Assembly (NCBI GenBank): GCA_947174275.1
Contig: CAMWIJ010000007.1
Location: 1 to 64,000, forward strand
DNA length: 64,000 nt
Reading direction: 5' to 3'
Source of the DNA: an uncultured Muribaculaceae bacterium
GTDB lineage: Bacteria > Bacteroidota > Bacteroidia > Bacteroidales > Muribaculaceae
Shown here: positions 30,027-41,074 of the stretch, one piece after another
How positions within the stretch are numbered: the first letter of the stretch is position 1
Layout of the letters: the number at the start of each line of letters is the position of its first letter
The notes under the pieces: model-generated
What the model was told of the DNA's origin: nothing
What the model saw: the letters and a program-made list of their open reading frames with translations, nothing else
Databases searched by the model: none
Position numbers and translations under genes: made by a program

Positions 30027-31022
30027 ATGGAATTTCCAGGAAACATTGCTGTGATGGGTGGTGGCAGCTGGGCTACCGCTCTGGCAAGTGTCTTGCTTAA
30101 GAATTGCGAGACAATCAACTGGTATATGCGCCGTGACGACCGTATAGAGGAGTTCAAGCGCATACGCCATAATCCCGCATATCTTACAGATATACAGTTT
30201 GAAACCGAACGTATCATATTTTCAAGCGACATCAACGAGGTGGTGGAGCAGAGTGATACGCTGCTTTTCGCTATGCCGTCGCCATATTTCAAAGACCATC
30301 TGTCGAAACTGACGGCAGATATATCAGGAAAGGCTATCGTCACCGCTATAAAAGGTATAGTGCCCGGAGAGAATATGCTGATTACAGACTATATGTCAGA
30401 GCGTTACGGCGTGGCTCCGTCAAGGGCACTGATAGTGTCGGGTCCGTGTCATGCAGAAGAGGTGGCGCTTGACCGACCTTCGTATCTTACAGTCGGAGGT
30501 CATGATATCAATATCGCCTCTCAGTTTGCCTCGGTGCTTGACTCGAAAAACGTGCATGCGATAGTATCGTCGGATGTGACGGGCATAGGCTATGCCGGAG
30601 TCCTCAAAAATGTATATGCGATAGCAGCGGGAATTGTGCACGGAATGAAGAAGGGTGATAACTTCCTTGCCATGCTGGTTTCGAATGCGATAAGAGAGAT
30701 GGAGAGATTTCTTGACGGTGTGGATTCTCGTCCGCGCCAGATATGTGACTCCGTCTATCTCGGCGACCTTCTTGTGACGGCCTATTCGCGGTTCTCGCGC
30801 AACCATAACTTCGGAGCCATGATAGGGCGCGGATATTCGGTCAAAGCGGCCAAAATGGAGATGGAGCAGGTGGCGGAAGGCTATTTCGGTGTGAAGTGCG
30901 TGCATGAAATCAACGAGGAATACCAGATGGCCATGCCTATACTTGAAGGTGTCTACGATATACTTTACCGCAGAGTATCGCCCGAATATGCCATATCGAC
31001 AATGGCGAAATCGTTTATATGA
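30027..31022 (+). CDS. gpsA: NAD(P)H-dependent glycerol-3-phosphate dehydrogenase
   Basis: [57 protein letters not shown]. Confidence 0.95.
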   Translation: MEFPGNIAVMGGGSWATALASVLLKNCETINWYMRRDDRIEEFKRIRHNPAYLTDIQFETERIIFSSDINEVVEQSDTLLFAMPSPYFKDHLSKLTADISGKAIVTAIKGIVPGENMLITDYMSERYGVAPSRALIVSGPCHAEEVALDRPSYLTVGGHDINIASQFASVLDSKNVHAIVSSDVTGIGYAGVLKNVYAIAAGIVHGMKKGDNFLAMLVSNAIREMERFLDGVDSRPRQICDSVYLGDLLVTAYSRFSRNHNFGAMIGRGYSVKAAKMEMEQVAEGYFGVKCVHEINEEYQMAMPILEGVYDILYRRVSPEYAISTMAKSFI

Positions 31023-31672
31023 TACGTGCTGTAGACATACACAAGAGTTTCGACAACCTTGAGGTGCTCAAGGGTATAGATGTTACAGTCGACGATGGCG
31101 AGATAGTGGCTATAGTCGGACCGAGCGGTGCCGGCAAGACCACTCTGCTGCAGTTGCTCGGCACGCTTGACTCTCCCGACAGGGGAAATGTGTATTACGG
31201 CGACACCGACGTGTATACTCTGCGCGGCAAAGAGTTGGCCGCTTTCCGTGGAAAAAATATCGGTTTTGTATTTCAGTTTCATCAGCTTCTGCCAGAATTC
31301 AATGTGCTTGAAAACGTGGCTATGCCGGCTCTGATAGCCGGCGACCGCCGTGCCGATGCCTTTGAACGTGCCCGCAAACTGATTGACTATATGGGGCTCG
31401 GGCAGAGAAGCAGCCATCGACCCAACCAGCTTTCAGGCGGTGAACGGCAGCGTGCGGCTGTTGCGCGTGCTTTGGTCAACAATCCGTCGGTAGTGCTTGC
31501 CGACGAGCCGTCAGGGAGCCTTGATTCGGTCAACCGACGGGAGCTTCACAGGCTTTTCTTTGATCTCAGGCGCGATATGGGCACGACTTTTGTGATTGTG
31601 ACTCATGACAATACGCTTGCGTCAGAGGCTGACAGGGTGATAACGTTAAAAGATGGTGTGATAGCCGGATAA
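31019..31672 (+). CDS. ABC transporter ATP-binding protein (LolD/MacB type)
   Basis: [49 protein letters not shown]; 4-bp overlap with gpsA. Confidence 0.9.
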   Translation: MIRAVDIHKSFDNLEVLKGIDVTVDDGEIVAIVGPSGAGKTTLLQLLGTLDSPDRGNVYYGDTDVYTLRGKELAAFRGKNIGFVFQFHQLLPEFNVLENVAMPALIAGDRRADAFERARKLIDYMGLGQRSSHRPNQLSGGERQRAAVARALVNNPSVVLADEPSGSLDSVNRRELHRLFFDLRRDMGTTFVIVTHDNTLASEADRVITLKDGVIAG

Positions 31673-31677
31673 GAAAT

Positions 31678-32352
31678 ATGAAAGAGGCATTACGCATATT
31701 ATTTCTGATGTCGCTTATAACGGCTGTCATGACGGTTGTCACCGGCTGTTCGGATGGTGACGAGCCTTCGGAAGAAGCGATACTCTATGATATCGTATGT
31801 CTGGAAAAAGACTCCGGTGAGGGGTCGGTGTTCAGTGTGTGCAAGCCCGGCAATGACGAAAATATAATTCTGACAACGCCGCAACGCGTCGATACGCGTA
31901 TAGTGGCCGTAGGGGAACGCCTGTTGCTCATGTATGTGCCCCAAAGCGGTGTCGCATATCAGTCGGGGGCTGTGAGCGTCAGAGGCTACGGAAGGATTGT
32001 AAACGGAGAGCTTGCCGTGACTGAAGGGGAGGAAACAGCAGGCTGGGACCGTGATCCGGTGTATCTGCTGAGCGCATGGAGGGCCGGCAGATATCTCAAT
32101 ATACATGCACGTCTACCATACGACGAAAATCCACGGGCGTTCATGCTGGCAATGCCTGAGACTCAGGCTGACAGCCGATATCCTGACATATATCTTGTGC
32201 ATGCGCTTGAGGCGGATGTGACAACTTTTTCAAGAGCGTATTATGCTTCTTTTGATATATCGCAGATTATTGACGACCCTGATACAGAGGGTTTCACTCT
32301 GCATCTCAACAATTCAAATCTGCGTCTTGACGAAATCAGATTTGAAAAGTAG
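31678..32352 (+). CDS. Putative lipoprotein (NigD-like fold suspected)
   Basis: N-terminal lipobox-like ...VMTVVTGCSDGDEP; C-terminal SRAYYASFDISQ. Confidence 0.6.
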   Translation: MKEALRILFLMSLITAVMTVVTGCSDGDEPSEEAILYDIVCLEKDSGEGSVFSVCKPGNDENIILTTPQRVDTRIVAVGERLLLMYVPQSGVAYQSGAVSVRGYGRIVNGELAVTEGEETAGWDRDPVYLLSAWRAGRYLNIHARLPYDENPRAFMLAMPETQADSRYPDIYLVHALEADVTTFSRAYYASFDISQIIDDPDTEGFTLHLNNSNLRLDEIRFEK

Positions 32353-32458
32353 GAGTTATTTGACGGCATTCGTAATTGTTGCAGGCGATAAGTAACCGGT
32401 TGCAATTGTTTTGTAAGTTATTTTTCCTGTCTTGAACCTAACACCATAAAATACAGAT

Positions 32459-33934
32459 ATGAACAAACCTAAATTTTATCGTCCCGTAGTTATTGCGGCA
32501 GTGGCTGCAATGGTATTTTCGGGAGTAAACGCGACAGCCGGACCGTTATCTTCATCCGGGGGGTCATCGGAATTTTCGGCAGAGAGCAGAGAGTATGTGT
32601 GCCGCCGACCGGCCGTGTCTGACCGTCTCTTCGTGTCAAAAGCTGTAGAAGATGAAATAGCCCGCGTTAAGTCGCTTCTTACCAATAAAGAGCTGGCGTG
32701 GATGTTTGAGAACTGCTTTCCCAACACGCTTGACACGACAGTGCATTTCCGAATGCTTGACGGGAAGCCCGATACTTTTGTTTATACAGGTGACATTCAC
32801 GCCATGTGGCTTCGTGACAGCGGCGCGCAGGTGTGGCCTTACGTGCGTCTTGCCAACAGCGACGAGCAGTTGCGGCAGATGCTCGAGGGGGTGATACGCC
32901 GTCAGCTGATGTGTATCAATCTTGACCCGTATGCCAATGCTTTCAACGACGGCCCTACAGGCAGTTACTGGGAGTCTGACAATACCGACATGAAGCCGGA
33001 GCTGCATGAACGCAAGTGGGAAATCGACTCTCTGTGCTATGTGATACGTCTGGCATACCAATACTGGAAAGTCACGGGAGATGCCTCCGTATTTGATGAC
33101 GCATGGCTGAAGGCGGTCGACAATATATTGACCACATTTGTCGAGCAGCAGCGCAAGGAGGGAACCGGACCGTATCGTTTTTCGAGAAAGACCGACCGCG
33201 CCACCGACACTCTCAACAACAACGGACTGGGAGCGCCGGTCAATCCCGTAGGGCTCATCGTGTCGAGTTTCCGGCCGAGCGACGACGCCACGACTCTCCA
33301 GTTTCTCATACCTTCAAATCTCTTTGCCGTGACATCTCTGCGTAAGGCCGCAGAGATACTTTCGGAGGTCAACAGCGACAGAGATCGTGCAGCACGGTGC
33401 ACAGCGCTTGCCGACGAGGTGGAGGCTGCCGTGAAGAGTCACGGAGTCGTGGATCATCCGGAATACGGTCGGATATATGCGTTTGAGGTCGACGGCTTCG
33501 GAGGCAGAATGCTTATGGACGACGCCAACGTGCCGAGTCTGCTGGCTCTTCCGTATCTCGGTGATGTGGATGCATCTGATCCGGTCTACCGCAATACACG
33601 CCAATTCGTGTGGAGCGATTCCAACCCCTATTTCTTCAAAGGAACTGCAGGGGAGGGTATAGGCGGCCCGCACATAGGATATAACATGATATGGCCCATG
33701 AGCATAATGATGAGGGCTTTTACAAGCGATGACGATGCTGAAATCAAGCAGTGTGTAGAGATGCTTATGTCGACGCATGCAGGCACAGGTTTCATGCATG
33801 AATCATTTCACAAAGACAATCCTTCGGATTATACGCGCGACTGGTTTGCATGGCAGAATACACTCTTCGGTGAGCTTATACTGAAACTTGTCGATGATGG
33901 CAAAGTGGCGCTGCTCAACAGCATAGATATCTGA
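32459..33934 (+). CDS. Glycoside hydrolase family 125 (exo-alpha-1,6-mannosidase-like)
   Basis: DGKPDTFVYTGDIHAMWLRDSGAQVWPYV, GPTGSYWESDNTDMKPELHERKWEIDSLCYVIRLAYQYW, FVWSDSNPYFFKGTAGEGIGGPHIGYNMIWPMSI. Confidence 0.92.
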   Translation: MNKPKFYRPVVIAAVAAMVFSGVNATAGPLSSSGGSSEFSAESREYVCRRPAVSDRLFVSKAVEDEIARVKSLLTNKELAWMFENCFPNTLDTTVHFRMLDGKPDTFVYTGDIHAMWLRDSGAQVWPYVRLANSDEQLRQMLEGVIRRQLMCINLDPYANAFNDGPTGSYWESDNTDMKPELHERKWEIDSLCYVIRLAYQYWKVTGDASVFDDAWLKAVDNILTTFVEQQRKEGTGPYRFSRKTDRATDTLNNNGLGAPVNPVGLIVSSFRPSDDATTLQFLIPSNLFAVTSLRKAAEILSEVNSDRDRAARCTALADEVEAAVKSHGVVDHPEYGRIYAFEVDGFGGRMLMDDANVPSLLALPYLGDVDASDPVYRNTRQFVWSDSNPYFFKGTAGEGIGGPHIGYNMIWPMSIMMRAFTSDDDAEIKQCVEMLMSTHAGTGFMHESFHKDNPSDYTRDWFAWQNTLFGELILKLVDDGKVALLNSIDI

Positions 33935-33936
33935 CC

Positions 33937-35064
33937 GTGACAGACTGTAATAGTAATAACGCGCATGGCGACGCAATAAAACGCGGCCGTGCGCGTTTCC
34001 TTAATATGGAGTTCGCCGCACCGAAAAATATTCAGCAACCCAATAATTTCAATGCATTGCGCCTTATTCTGGCGTTATATGTGTTTTTGTGCCATTTTGT
34101 CGACCTGTCGGCGATTGACACCCCGTTGCTGTTTCTTGACGGGCCTGATGCCGTGCGCGGCTTTTTCGTTATTTCCGGTTTTCTTATTTATTCGAGCTAC
34201 TGCCGGTCATCGTCGCTGAAGTCTTATTTCATAAAGCGCGGTCGACGTATTTTTCCGAGCTATTTTTTTATCGTGATATTCTTTTCAGTGGCGCTGTTTT
34301 TTGTGTCGTCGCTGACTCTGTCGGAATATTTCGGTAAAGACTGGCTGAGGTATCTGCTGTCGAATATGGCGTTTTCAAACTTCATGCAACCGACGCTTCC
34401 GGGCGTTTTCGAAGGTAATCATATCGATGTGGTCAACGGTTCGCTGTGGACTATCAAGATAGAGCTGATGTGCTATATAGCGCTGCCGCTGCTGCTGTTT
34501 ATGTGCAGGAAGAGCCGATTAAATCCGTTTCTTTTTTTCGGCGGAGTTATAGTGCTTTCAATTGTGTATTCATTTGCATGCGATATGTTGCTGAGGTCGA
34601 CCGGCGATATCCGTTATGCGGTTTATGCCCGTCAGATAGCAGGACAGCTTGCATATTTTGTGATGGGCATGATGCTTTATGAGTTGCTGCATCTCGTGAT
34701 AATGCACAGGTATAAGCTTCTGGTGGCTGGAGTCGCACTTCTTGCCCTGGCTTATATGTTGCCTGCTGCGGGGAGCGCGATAAAGCCGTTTGCGATATCG
34801 TTTATCGTGCTGCCTGCGGCTTTTATCGGGAGATGGGGCTTCTGGCTGGGTTCTACAGATATATCTTACGATTTCTATCTGCTGCATTTTCCGGTGCTGC
34901 AGCTGTTTGTGCATTTCAAGGTTGCGGAGAGCACCGGAGTGGTGCCGGCTTTGTTTATCGCATTGGCTACAGTCACAGTGCTGTCACTCGCAAGCTGGCA
35001 TCTGGTGGGGAAGCGTTTTCTTGTGCGCCGTCGTCAGGCTGAGGTCGGTAATGCCGTAAGGTAA
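33937..35064 (+). CDS. Acyltransferase 3 family membrane protein
   Basis: NNFNALRLILALYVFLCHFVDLS, FFVISGFLIYSSY, YFIKRGRRIFPSYF. Confidence 0.9.
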   Translation: MTDCNSNNAHGDAIKRGRARFLNMEFAAPKNIQQPNNFNALRLILALYVFLCHFVDLSAIDTPLLFLDGPDAVRGFFVISGFLIYSSYCRSSSLKSYFIKRGRRIFPSYFFIVIFFSVALFFVSSLTLSEYFGKDWLRYLLSNMAFSNFMQPTLPGVFEGNHIDVVNGSLWTIKIELMCYIALPLLLFMCRKSRLNPFLFFGGVIVLSIVYSFACDMLLRSTGDIRYAVYARQIAGQLAYFVMGMMLYELLHLVIMHRYKLLVAGVALLALAYMLPAAGSAIKPFAISFIVLPAAFIGRWGFWLGSTDISYDFYLLHFPVLQLFVHFKVAESTGVVPALFIALATVTVLSLASWHLVGKRFLVRRRQAEVGNAVR

Positions 35065-35071
35065 CAGGCGT

Positions 35072-36241
35072 TTATTTCCGTTCGTTTTTAATTTCATCAA
35101 CAATGATTGCAGCGGCATTGGCAGCAGCGTCGGCATCGGTGAGTTTTTCCCTTATTTCCTTGTAGCCTTGCTGTTGCAGATCGTGAGCGGAGCCTCCGGG
35201 AAGCACTTCTGCAAGCCGGGCATCGACAGCGTCGGGGTTGCATAGGTGCACGAGCTGCTCGGCCACCACGGCCTTTCCGGCTATAAGATTGGGTAGCGAA
35301 ACGAACGGTATTTTCAGTATCCGCTTGAATATGTTGTAGGAAATGCGGCTTCCGTTGGCCCGGTAGCACACCACCTGCGGCACTCCGATAAGTGCCGCCT
35401 CAAGAGTGGCTGTTCCGGAGGTGACGAGAGCAGCGTCGGCGTGAGCCATAAGGCTGAAAGTATCGTTTTCGACCACCGGGAAATCGCAGTATTTACGGTA
35501 AATCTCAGTATCGACGGCCGGGGCGCCTGCCACTACCGGCAACATCGATGGGTGACGTCGCGCCACTTCGGACATCACAGGGAGGTTGTTGCGGATCTCA
35601 CCGATGCGGCTGCCGGGCACAAGGGCAAGGATGGGACGTCGGGGTTCAAGCCTGTGCCTGCGACGGAATGCGTCGTCATCGTCAAGCGATGCAAGGCGTT
35701 GGTCGACTTCGCGGACTGTGGGGTTTCCGACATAATCGATGTCATATCCGTGGCGGTCGCGGTAATATTCCTTTTCAAACGGCAATATCGACAGCATTCG
35801 TCTGACATACCGGCGTATTTTCTTCACGCGACCCTCTTTCCATGCCCATACCTTGGGTGATATGTAGTAGAATACCGGAATTTGGTGCTTTACGGCCTCT
35901 TTGGCGAGCTTCAGGTTGAATGACGGGTAGTCGACCAGTATGAGTGCATCGGGGCGCTCAGAGGCCACCGCACGCTTTGCTGTGCGCAGATTGTGGAGTA
36001 CCTTGTCGAGATGTCTTATCACTTCGCAAAACCCCATGAATGCCATGTCGCGGTAATGTATCAGAGGCGAAGAGCCCGAGGCCGCCGCCATAAGGTCGCC
36101 CCCGAGAAATGTAAAGCGCGCGTCAGTGTCAGTGATGCGCAGCTGTCTGATAAGCTCTGCGGCGTGAATGTCGCCGGAAGCTTCGCCTGCCGATATGAAA
36201 TAATGCATCTGAGAGTCTGTTTTTTCAAAAAATATATGCAA
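35072..36241 (-). CDS. lpxB: Lipid-A-disaccharide synthase
   Basis: MHYFISAGEASGDIHAAELIRQL, YYISPKVWAWKEGRVKKIRRYV, PGSRIGEIRNNLPVM. Confidence 0.95.
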   Translation of the reverse strand: MHIFFEKTDSQMHYFISAGEASGDIHAAELIRQLRITDTDARFTFLGGDLMAAASGSSPLIHYRDMAFMGFCEVIRHLDKVLHNLRTAKRAVASERPDALILVDYPSFNLKLAKEAVKHQIPVFYYISPKVWAWKEGRVKKIRRYVRRMLSILPFEKEYYRDRHGYDIDYVGNPTVREVDQRLASLDDDDAFRRRHRLEPRRPILALVPGSRIGEIRNNLPVMSEVARRHPSMLPVVAGAPAVDTEIYRKYCDFPVVENDTFSLMAHADAALVTSGTATLEAALIGVPQVVCYRANGSRISYNIFKRILKIPFVSLPNLIAGKAVVAEQLVHLCNPDAVDARLAEVLPGGSAHDLQQQGYKEIREKLTDADAAANAAAIIVDEIKNERK

Positions 36242-36246
36242 ATATA
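36239..36246 (-). promoter_or_regulatory. Bacteroidetes -7 element TATATTTG near lpxB
   Basis: CAAATATA on +. The longest ORF starts at 36241 and a downstream ATG (MHYFISAGEASGD) is probably the true start. Confidence 0.4.
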
Positions 36247-36338
36247 CATATAATGTTGAAATTTTTCCTTAACTTCGTTGGCAATGACAATATTATTTGT
36301 CCTTGCCATGGAATTATTAACTCCCATTACTATATTCT

Positions 36339-38060
36339 ATGTTTAAAAACCAACCAAAAGGATTGTATGTGCTTGCGCTTGCCAACACGGGCGAGCGTTT
36401 CGGCTACTACACTATGCTTGCGATATTGCTGCTGTTCCTGCAGGCTAAATTCGCGCTCCCGACCGCAACGGCGGGTACTATCTATTCGGTGTTTCTCGCT
36501 CTTGTCTATTTCATGCCGATGATCGGCGGTATAATCGCCGACAAATGGAATTTCCAGAAAACGGTTACGCTGGGTATAATTGTCATGTTCCTCGGATATT
36601 TCGTCATGGCTATACCGATGACGAAAGGGGAGGGGTCGGCATTCTCGTCGCCCGCATTCTATGTCATGATACTCGCGTTGTTGCTGATATCATGCGGAAC
36701 GGGTCTTTTCAAGGGTAACCTCCAGGTTATGGTGGGCGACCTTTACAACAACCCCAAGTATGAGTCGAAGCGTGATGTCGCTTTCTCGCTTTTCTACATG
36801 GCGATAAATATAGGCGCCATGTTCGCACCGTCAGTGACCGAGGCGCTTTGCTCGATGGCATTGAGCGCCAATGACCTGACCTACAATGCGGAAATTCCGG
36901 GAATATGCAACCAGCTCATAGCCGGTGATGCTGTCAAGCCCGAGAATATGGCTATTCTGACCTCATTCTCCGGTCTCGCAGAGGGCTCTCAGCAGCTTCT
37001 CGAGTGGTGCAAGACCTACGTAAGCTCTATTTCCACAGGTTATTCCTACGCTTTTGCCGTTGCATGTTTCTCGATGGTGATATCATTCCTGATCTACAAG
37101 CTCGGTCGCAAGACTTATCAGGGCACATCCGACTCAAAGGCGAAGAAAGGTCAGAATGTGGCGTCAAACGAGCCCGAGCTCACCAAAGAGCAGACAAAAT
37201 CGCGTATTGTGGCGCTTCTGCTTGTGTTTACCGTGGTTATTTTCTTCTGGATGGTATTCCATCAGAACGGACTGACGCTTACCAAATTCGCGCAGGAATT
37301 CACATCGCCCGAGGCCGGCGGCTTTACCCGCATCGGCTTTAACGTATGGGCATTGGCGCTGATTGTGGTGGTTGTGTATTCGGTGTTCAATCTTTTCCAG
37401 AGCAAATCGTCGAAAGCGCGCGGCATATCAGCAGTGCTGCTTGTGGCTTCACTTGTCGGCATCTATCTGATTTACTCAAATACCCCCAATCCTGTGTCAG
37501 GCATCCAGCCGCAGATCTATCAGCAGTTCAACCCGTTCTATGTTGTGGCTCTGACACCGTTCTCGGTAGCCATATTCTCATGGCTCGCCAAGAAGAAGAA
37601 AGAGCCGTCGGCACCTCGCAAAATCGGCTACGGCATGCTTGTGGCCGGTGTAGGCTTCGCAATCATGGCTATCGGATCTATCGGTCTTGGCGCGGTTGCA
37701 CAGAGCCAGAGTGTCACTCCCAATCTTCTTATCAGCACATATCTGGTGCTTACGTTTGCCGAGCTTCTGCTTTCGCCGATGGGCATCTCGTTTGTGTCGA
37801 AAGTGGCACCTCCCAAGTATAAGGGCATGATGATGGGCTGCTGGTTTGGCGCTACAGCCATCGGTAACCTTCTCACGGCTATTCCTGCGCTTCTCTGGGG
37901 CAAGCTCGATGTCGCGGTGATATGGATTATACTCGTTGTGCTTTGCGTGCTCTCAGCGCTGTTTATTTTCTCTATGATGAAGAAACTCGAGGCTGCTACA
38001 TCCGATACCCCCGCACCCGTAAAAGACCAGCTCGAAACTGTAGAAGACGACGCCATCTGA
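36339..38060 (+). CDS. POT family peptide MFS transporter
   Basis: LANTGERFGYYTMLAILLLFLQAKF, GTGLFKGNLQVMVGDLY, FSLFYMAINIGAMFAPSV. Confidence 0.93.
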   Translation: MFKNQPKGLYVLALANTGERFGYYTMLAILLLFLQAKFALPTATAGTIYSVFLALVYFMPMIGGIIADKWNFQKTVTLGIIVMFLGYFVMAIPMTKGEGSAFSSPAFYVMILALLLISCGTGLFKGNLQVMVGDLYNNPKYESKRDVAFSLFYMAINIGAMFAPSVTEALCSMALSANDLTYNAEIPGICNQLIAGDAVKPENMAILTSFSGLAEGSQQLLEWCKTYVSSISTGYSYAFAVACFSMVISFLIYKLGRKTYQGTSDSKAKKGQNVASNEPELTKEQTKSRIVALLLVFTVVIFFWMVFHQNGLTLTKFAQEFTSPEAGGFTRIGFNVWALALIVVVVYSVFNLFQSKSSKARGISAVLLVASLVGIYLIYSNTPNPVSGIQPQIYQQFNPFYVVALTPFSVAIFSWLAKKKKEPSAPRKIGYGMLVAGVGFAIMAIGSIGLGAVAQSQSVTPNLLISTYLVLTFAELLLSPMGISFVSKVAPPKYKGMMMGCWFGATAIGNLLTAIPALLWGKLDVAVIWIILVVLCVLSALFIFSMMKKLEAATSDTPAPVKDQLETVEDDAI

Positions 38061-38096
38061 CAATTGACTGACAGTCATAACTGACTTTGACAATAA

Positions 38097-38130
38097 ACCC
38101 CGCCTGCATTGATTTCGGATGCAGGCGGGG
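38097..38130. terminator. Terminator-like hairpin downstream of the POT transporter
   Basis: CCCCGCCTGCAT ... ATGCAGGCGGGG, 12-bp GC-rich stem. Confidence 0.7.
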
Positions 38131-38387
38131 TTGTATATTCTGTAGCTGTCAGCCGGGAGAGATGTCACTGTTACCAAATTAGGATAAAAGCTAAATAATA
38201 ATCTAAAATGACTTTTTAGGGTCGTTTCAGGGTGAAAAATGTGTCAAAAATGGCATTTTAACATTTTAAATTGACTTTTCCGGGTAGTTTCAGCCATTTT
38301 TTTGATTTTCCTTGATCGGTATACTTTATGAATATAAACAACAATATTGGGAGTTGGTGCTGCGGGGGTATTATTTGCGGGGTATAG

Positions 38388-38423
38388 CAGGAGGGTGTAT
38401 CAAAATTTTGATACACCCTCCTG
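38388..38423. repeat. 36-bp perfect palindrome between convergent genes
   Basis: CAGGAGGGTGTATCAAAATTTTGATACACCCTCCTG is its own reverse complement. Confidence 0.95.
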
Positions 38424-38477
38424 TATATATGAGTGTTTTACTTTATAGTGCAACACTCTTCTGATATAATTGTGAGA

Positions 38478-39176
38478 TCAGTTTCTGTCGCCGAAGAAGC
38501 GGAGCAGGTAGAGGAAGAGGTTGATGAAGTCGAGGTAGAGCGAGAGGGCACCGATTGTGGCGAGTTTGCCGAGGCTGTCGTCGGGAGCAGCTGATGCCAT
38601 CTGCTTGATTTTCTGGGTGTCCCATGCTGTCAGACCGAGGAATATCAGTACGCCGGCGAATGATATGATCCAGCCGAGAATGTCGCTGTCAGCGAAGTAG
38701 TTAACCACAGAGGCTATAATGAGGCCGATGAGCGCGAAGAAAAGGAAAGTGCCGATTTTCGTGAGGTCACGGTTGGTGAAGTAGCCGTAGACACTCATGG
38801 CGCCGAATGTGCCGGCCGTGATGAAGAATGTCTTGGTTATCGATCCGGGAGAATAGACGAAAAATATTATCGACAGCGTGAAGCCGTTGACGATGGCAAA
38901 CAGGAAGAAGAGAAGTGTGGCTGTCGATGAGCTAATTTTGTTGATGGCTGCTGTAATGGCTATTACGAGGCCGATTTCGACAATCGCGAGAATCCAGTAT
39001 ATCGATTTTGATGTCAGAAGCTGGTAGGCGATTGAGGGGCTGGATACCCACAGGGCTGTGAGCGCGGTCACCAGAAGCGCCAGGAACATTTTGAAGTAGA
39101 CACGTTTCATCACTTGTGATACCCTGACGTCAAGCGCACCGGTATACTGTGTGTCGGAATAGTTGGAGAAATTCAT
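38478..39176 (-). CDS. Bax inhibitor-1/YccA family membrane protein
   Basis: VYFKMFLALLVTALTALWVSSPSIAYQLL, GLTAWDTQKIKQMA, LSLYLDFINLFLYLLRFFG. Confidence 0.95.
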   Translation of the reverse strand: MNFSNYSDTQYTGALDVRVSQVMKRVYFKMFLALLVTALTALWVSSPSIAYQLLTSKSIYWILAIVEIGLVIAITAAINKISSSTATLLFFLFAIVNGFTLSIIFFVYSPGSITKTFFITAGTFGAMSVYGYFTNRDLTKIGTFLFFALIGLIIASVVNYFADSDILGWIISFAGVLIFLGLTAWDTQKIKQMASAAPDDSLGKLATIGALSLYLDFINLFLYLLRFFGDRN

Positions 39177-39286
39177 ATCTGATAAATTATTATAGATTAA
39201 TCTTTTATTATTTAATTCTGCAGGCGGCTGTGTAATAATTTGCCGCCTGTAGATTAGACTATATGTCAGGCCGATGGTTTAACCTC

Positions 39287-41074
39287 TTACATGCGTTCGG
39301 GCACCTTTATGCCGAGAAGAGACATTCCGGAAGCGATTACGCGTGCCGACATTTCGCTCAGGGCGAGACGCAGGGCGCGCACTCCGGCGTTTTCCTCGCG
39401 CATGATGGGGCAGTCGTGGTAGAACTGATTGTACTGTTTTACAAGTTCGTAGACGTAGTTGGCAATCACCGAGGGAGAGAATTTCTTGCCGGCATCGGCT
39501 ACGGTGGCGGGGAAGTCGGCAAGGGTCTGGATGAGAGCTATTTCCTTGTCGTTGGGTGTCACGCCGGTGTAGTCGAAGTCGGTGATGCCCTGTTCGGCGG
39601 CTTTGCGGAGCACCGAGCGGATGCGGGCGTAGGTGTACTGTATGAACGGACCTGTGTTGCCGTTGAAGTCGATTGACTCTTTTGGATTGAAAGTCATGTT
39701 CTTGCGCGGGTCGACTTTGAGGAGGAAGTATTTAAGTGCGCCCAGTCCCACTGTCTCGGCTATATCTTCGGCCTCGGCTTCGGTGAGTCCGTCGAGTTTG
39801 CCGAGTTCGCGTGACACTTCGCGGGCGGTGCCTACCATTTCGTCCATAAGGTCGTCGGCGTCAACGACAGTGCCTTCGCGGCTCTTCATCTTGCCTTCGG
39901 GGAGCTCGACCATGCCGTAGGAGAAATGCACGAGGTCTTTGCCCCATTTGAAGCCGAGCTTGTCGAGCAGGAGCGACAGCACCTGGAAGTGATAGTTTTG
40001 CTCGTTGCCTACGACATATACCATCTTGTCGATGGGATAGTCGTCGTAACGCAGTTTGGCGGTTCCGATATCCTGTGTCATGTAGACCGAAGTGCCGTCG
40101 GCGCGCAGAAGCAGTTTGTGGTCGAGTCCGTCGGCAGTAAGGTCGGCCCATACGGAGCCGTCGTCCTTGCGGTACATGATGCCTTTTTCAAGCCCTTCGA
40201 GCACTTTTTCCTTTCCTTCGAGGTAGGTGCTGCTCTCGTAGTAGATTTTATCGAAATCTACGCCCATGCGTTTGTAGGTCTCGTCAAAACCGGCGTAAAC
40301 CCAAGAGTTCATCATTTCCCAAAGTGCGCGTATCTCGGGGTCTTTCTGTTCCCAGCGCACGAGCATCTCACGGGCTTCGTTCATGAGAGGAGAGGCCGCT
40401 TTGGCTTCATCCTCGGTCATGCCTTTGTCCATGAGAGCATTGACTTCGGCCTTGAAATGCTTGTCGAAAAGCACGTAGAAGTCGCCGATGAGGTGGTCGC
40501 CTTTCTTGCCTGCCGATTCGGGAGTTGCGCCCTCGCCCCATTTTTTCCATGCGAGCATCGATTTGCAGATGTGTATGCCGCGGTCGTTGACGATGTTGGT
40601 CTTTACGACTCTGTTGCCGCAAGCTTTGAGTATCTCCGAGAGGCTGTAGCCAAGGAGGTTGTTGCGCACGTGGCCAAGATGGAGGGGTTTGTTGGTGTTG
40701 GGCGAGGAGTATTCGACCATATATAGGGGAGAGTCAGCAGTGGCTTCAGTGAAGCCGTAGTGAGGCGTTTCCTCGATGTGGCGGAGTACGGAGCACCAGA
40801 AGCCGGGCTCGATGACGATGTTGAGGAAGCCGTTGATTACATTGTAGCGGCTCACTGCGGGCTCGTTTTCAACCAGCCAGTCACCAATCTCCTTGCCGAC
40901 CACGGCGGGAGCCTTGCGGGCTGTCTTTACCCACGGAAATACGATTACGGTGAGATTGCCTTCAAACTCTTTCTTTGTGGTTTCGGGCACGATACCGGCT
41001 GCGTCGACATCAATGTTGTAGAGCTCTTTGAGAGCGTGCGCCACAGCCTGCGCTATAATCCTATCTATTGACAT
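39287..41074 (-). CDS. argS: Arginyl-tRNA synthetase
   Basis: VEYSSPNTNKPLHLGHVRNNLLGYSLSEIL, 595 aa, C-terminal anticodon-binding domain. Confidence 0.98.
   Translation of the reverse strand: MSIDRIIAQAVAHALKELYNIDVDAAGIVPETTKKEFEGNLTVIVFPWVKTARKAPAVVGKEIGDWLVENEPAVSRYNVINGFLNIVIEPGFWCSVLRHIEETPHYGFTEATADSPLYMVEYSSPNTNKPLHLGHVRNNLLGYSLSEILKACGNRVVKTNIVNDRGIHICKSMLAWKKWGEGATPESAGKKGDHLIGDFYVLFDKHFKAEVNALMDKGMTEDEAKAASPLMNEAREMLVRWEQKDPEIRALWEMMNSWVYAGFDETYKRMGVDFDKIYYESSTYLEGKEKVLEGLEKGIMYRKDDGSVWADLTADGLDHKLLLRADGTSVYMTQDIGTAKLRYDDYPIDKMVYVVGNEQNYHFQVLSLLLDKLGFKWGKDLVHFSYGMVELPEGKMKSREGTVVDADDLMDEMVGTAREVSRELGKLDGLTEAEAEDIAETVGLGALKYFLLKVDPRKNMTFNPKESIDFNGNTGPFIQYTYARIRSVLRKAAEQGITDFDYTGVTPNDKEIALIQTLADFPATVADAGKKFSPSVIANYVYELVKQYNQFYHDCPIMREENAGVRALRLALSEMSARVIASGMSLLGIKVPERM

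Noticed and set aside
36253-36338. ORF 36253-36522 (+) upstream of the POT transporter
   Set aside because: Out of frame with, and overlapping, the well-supported transporter start at 36339.
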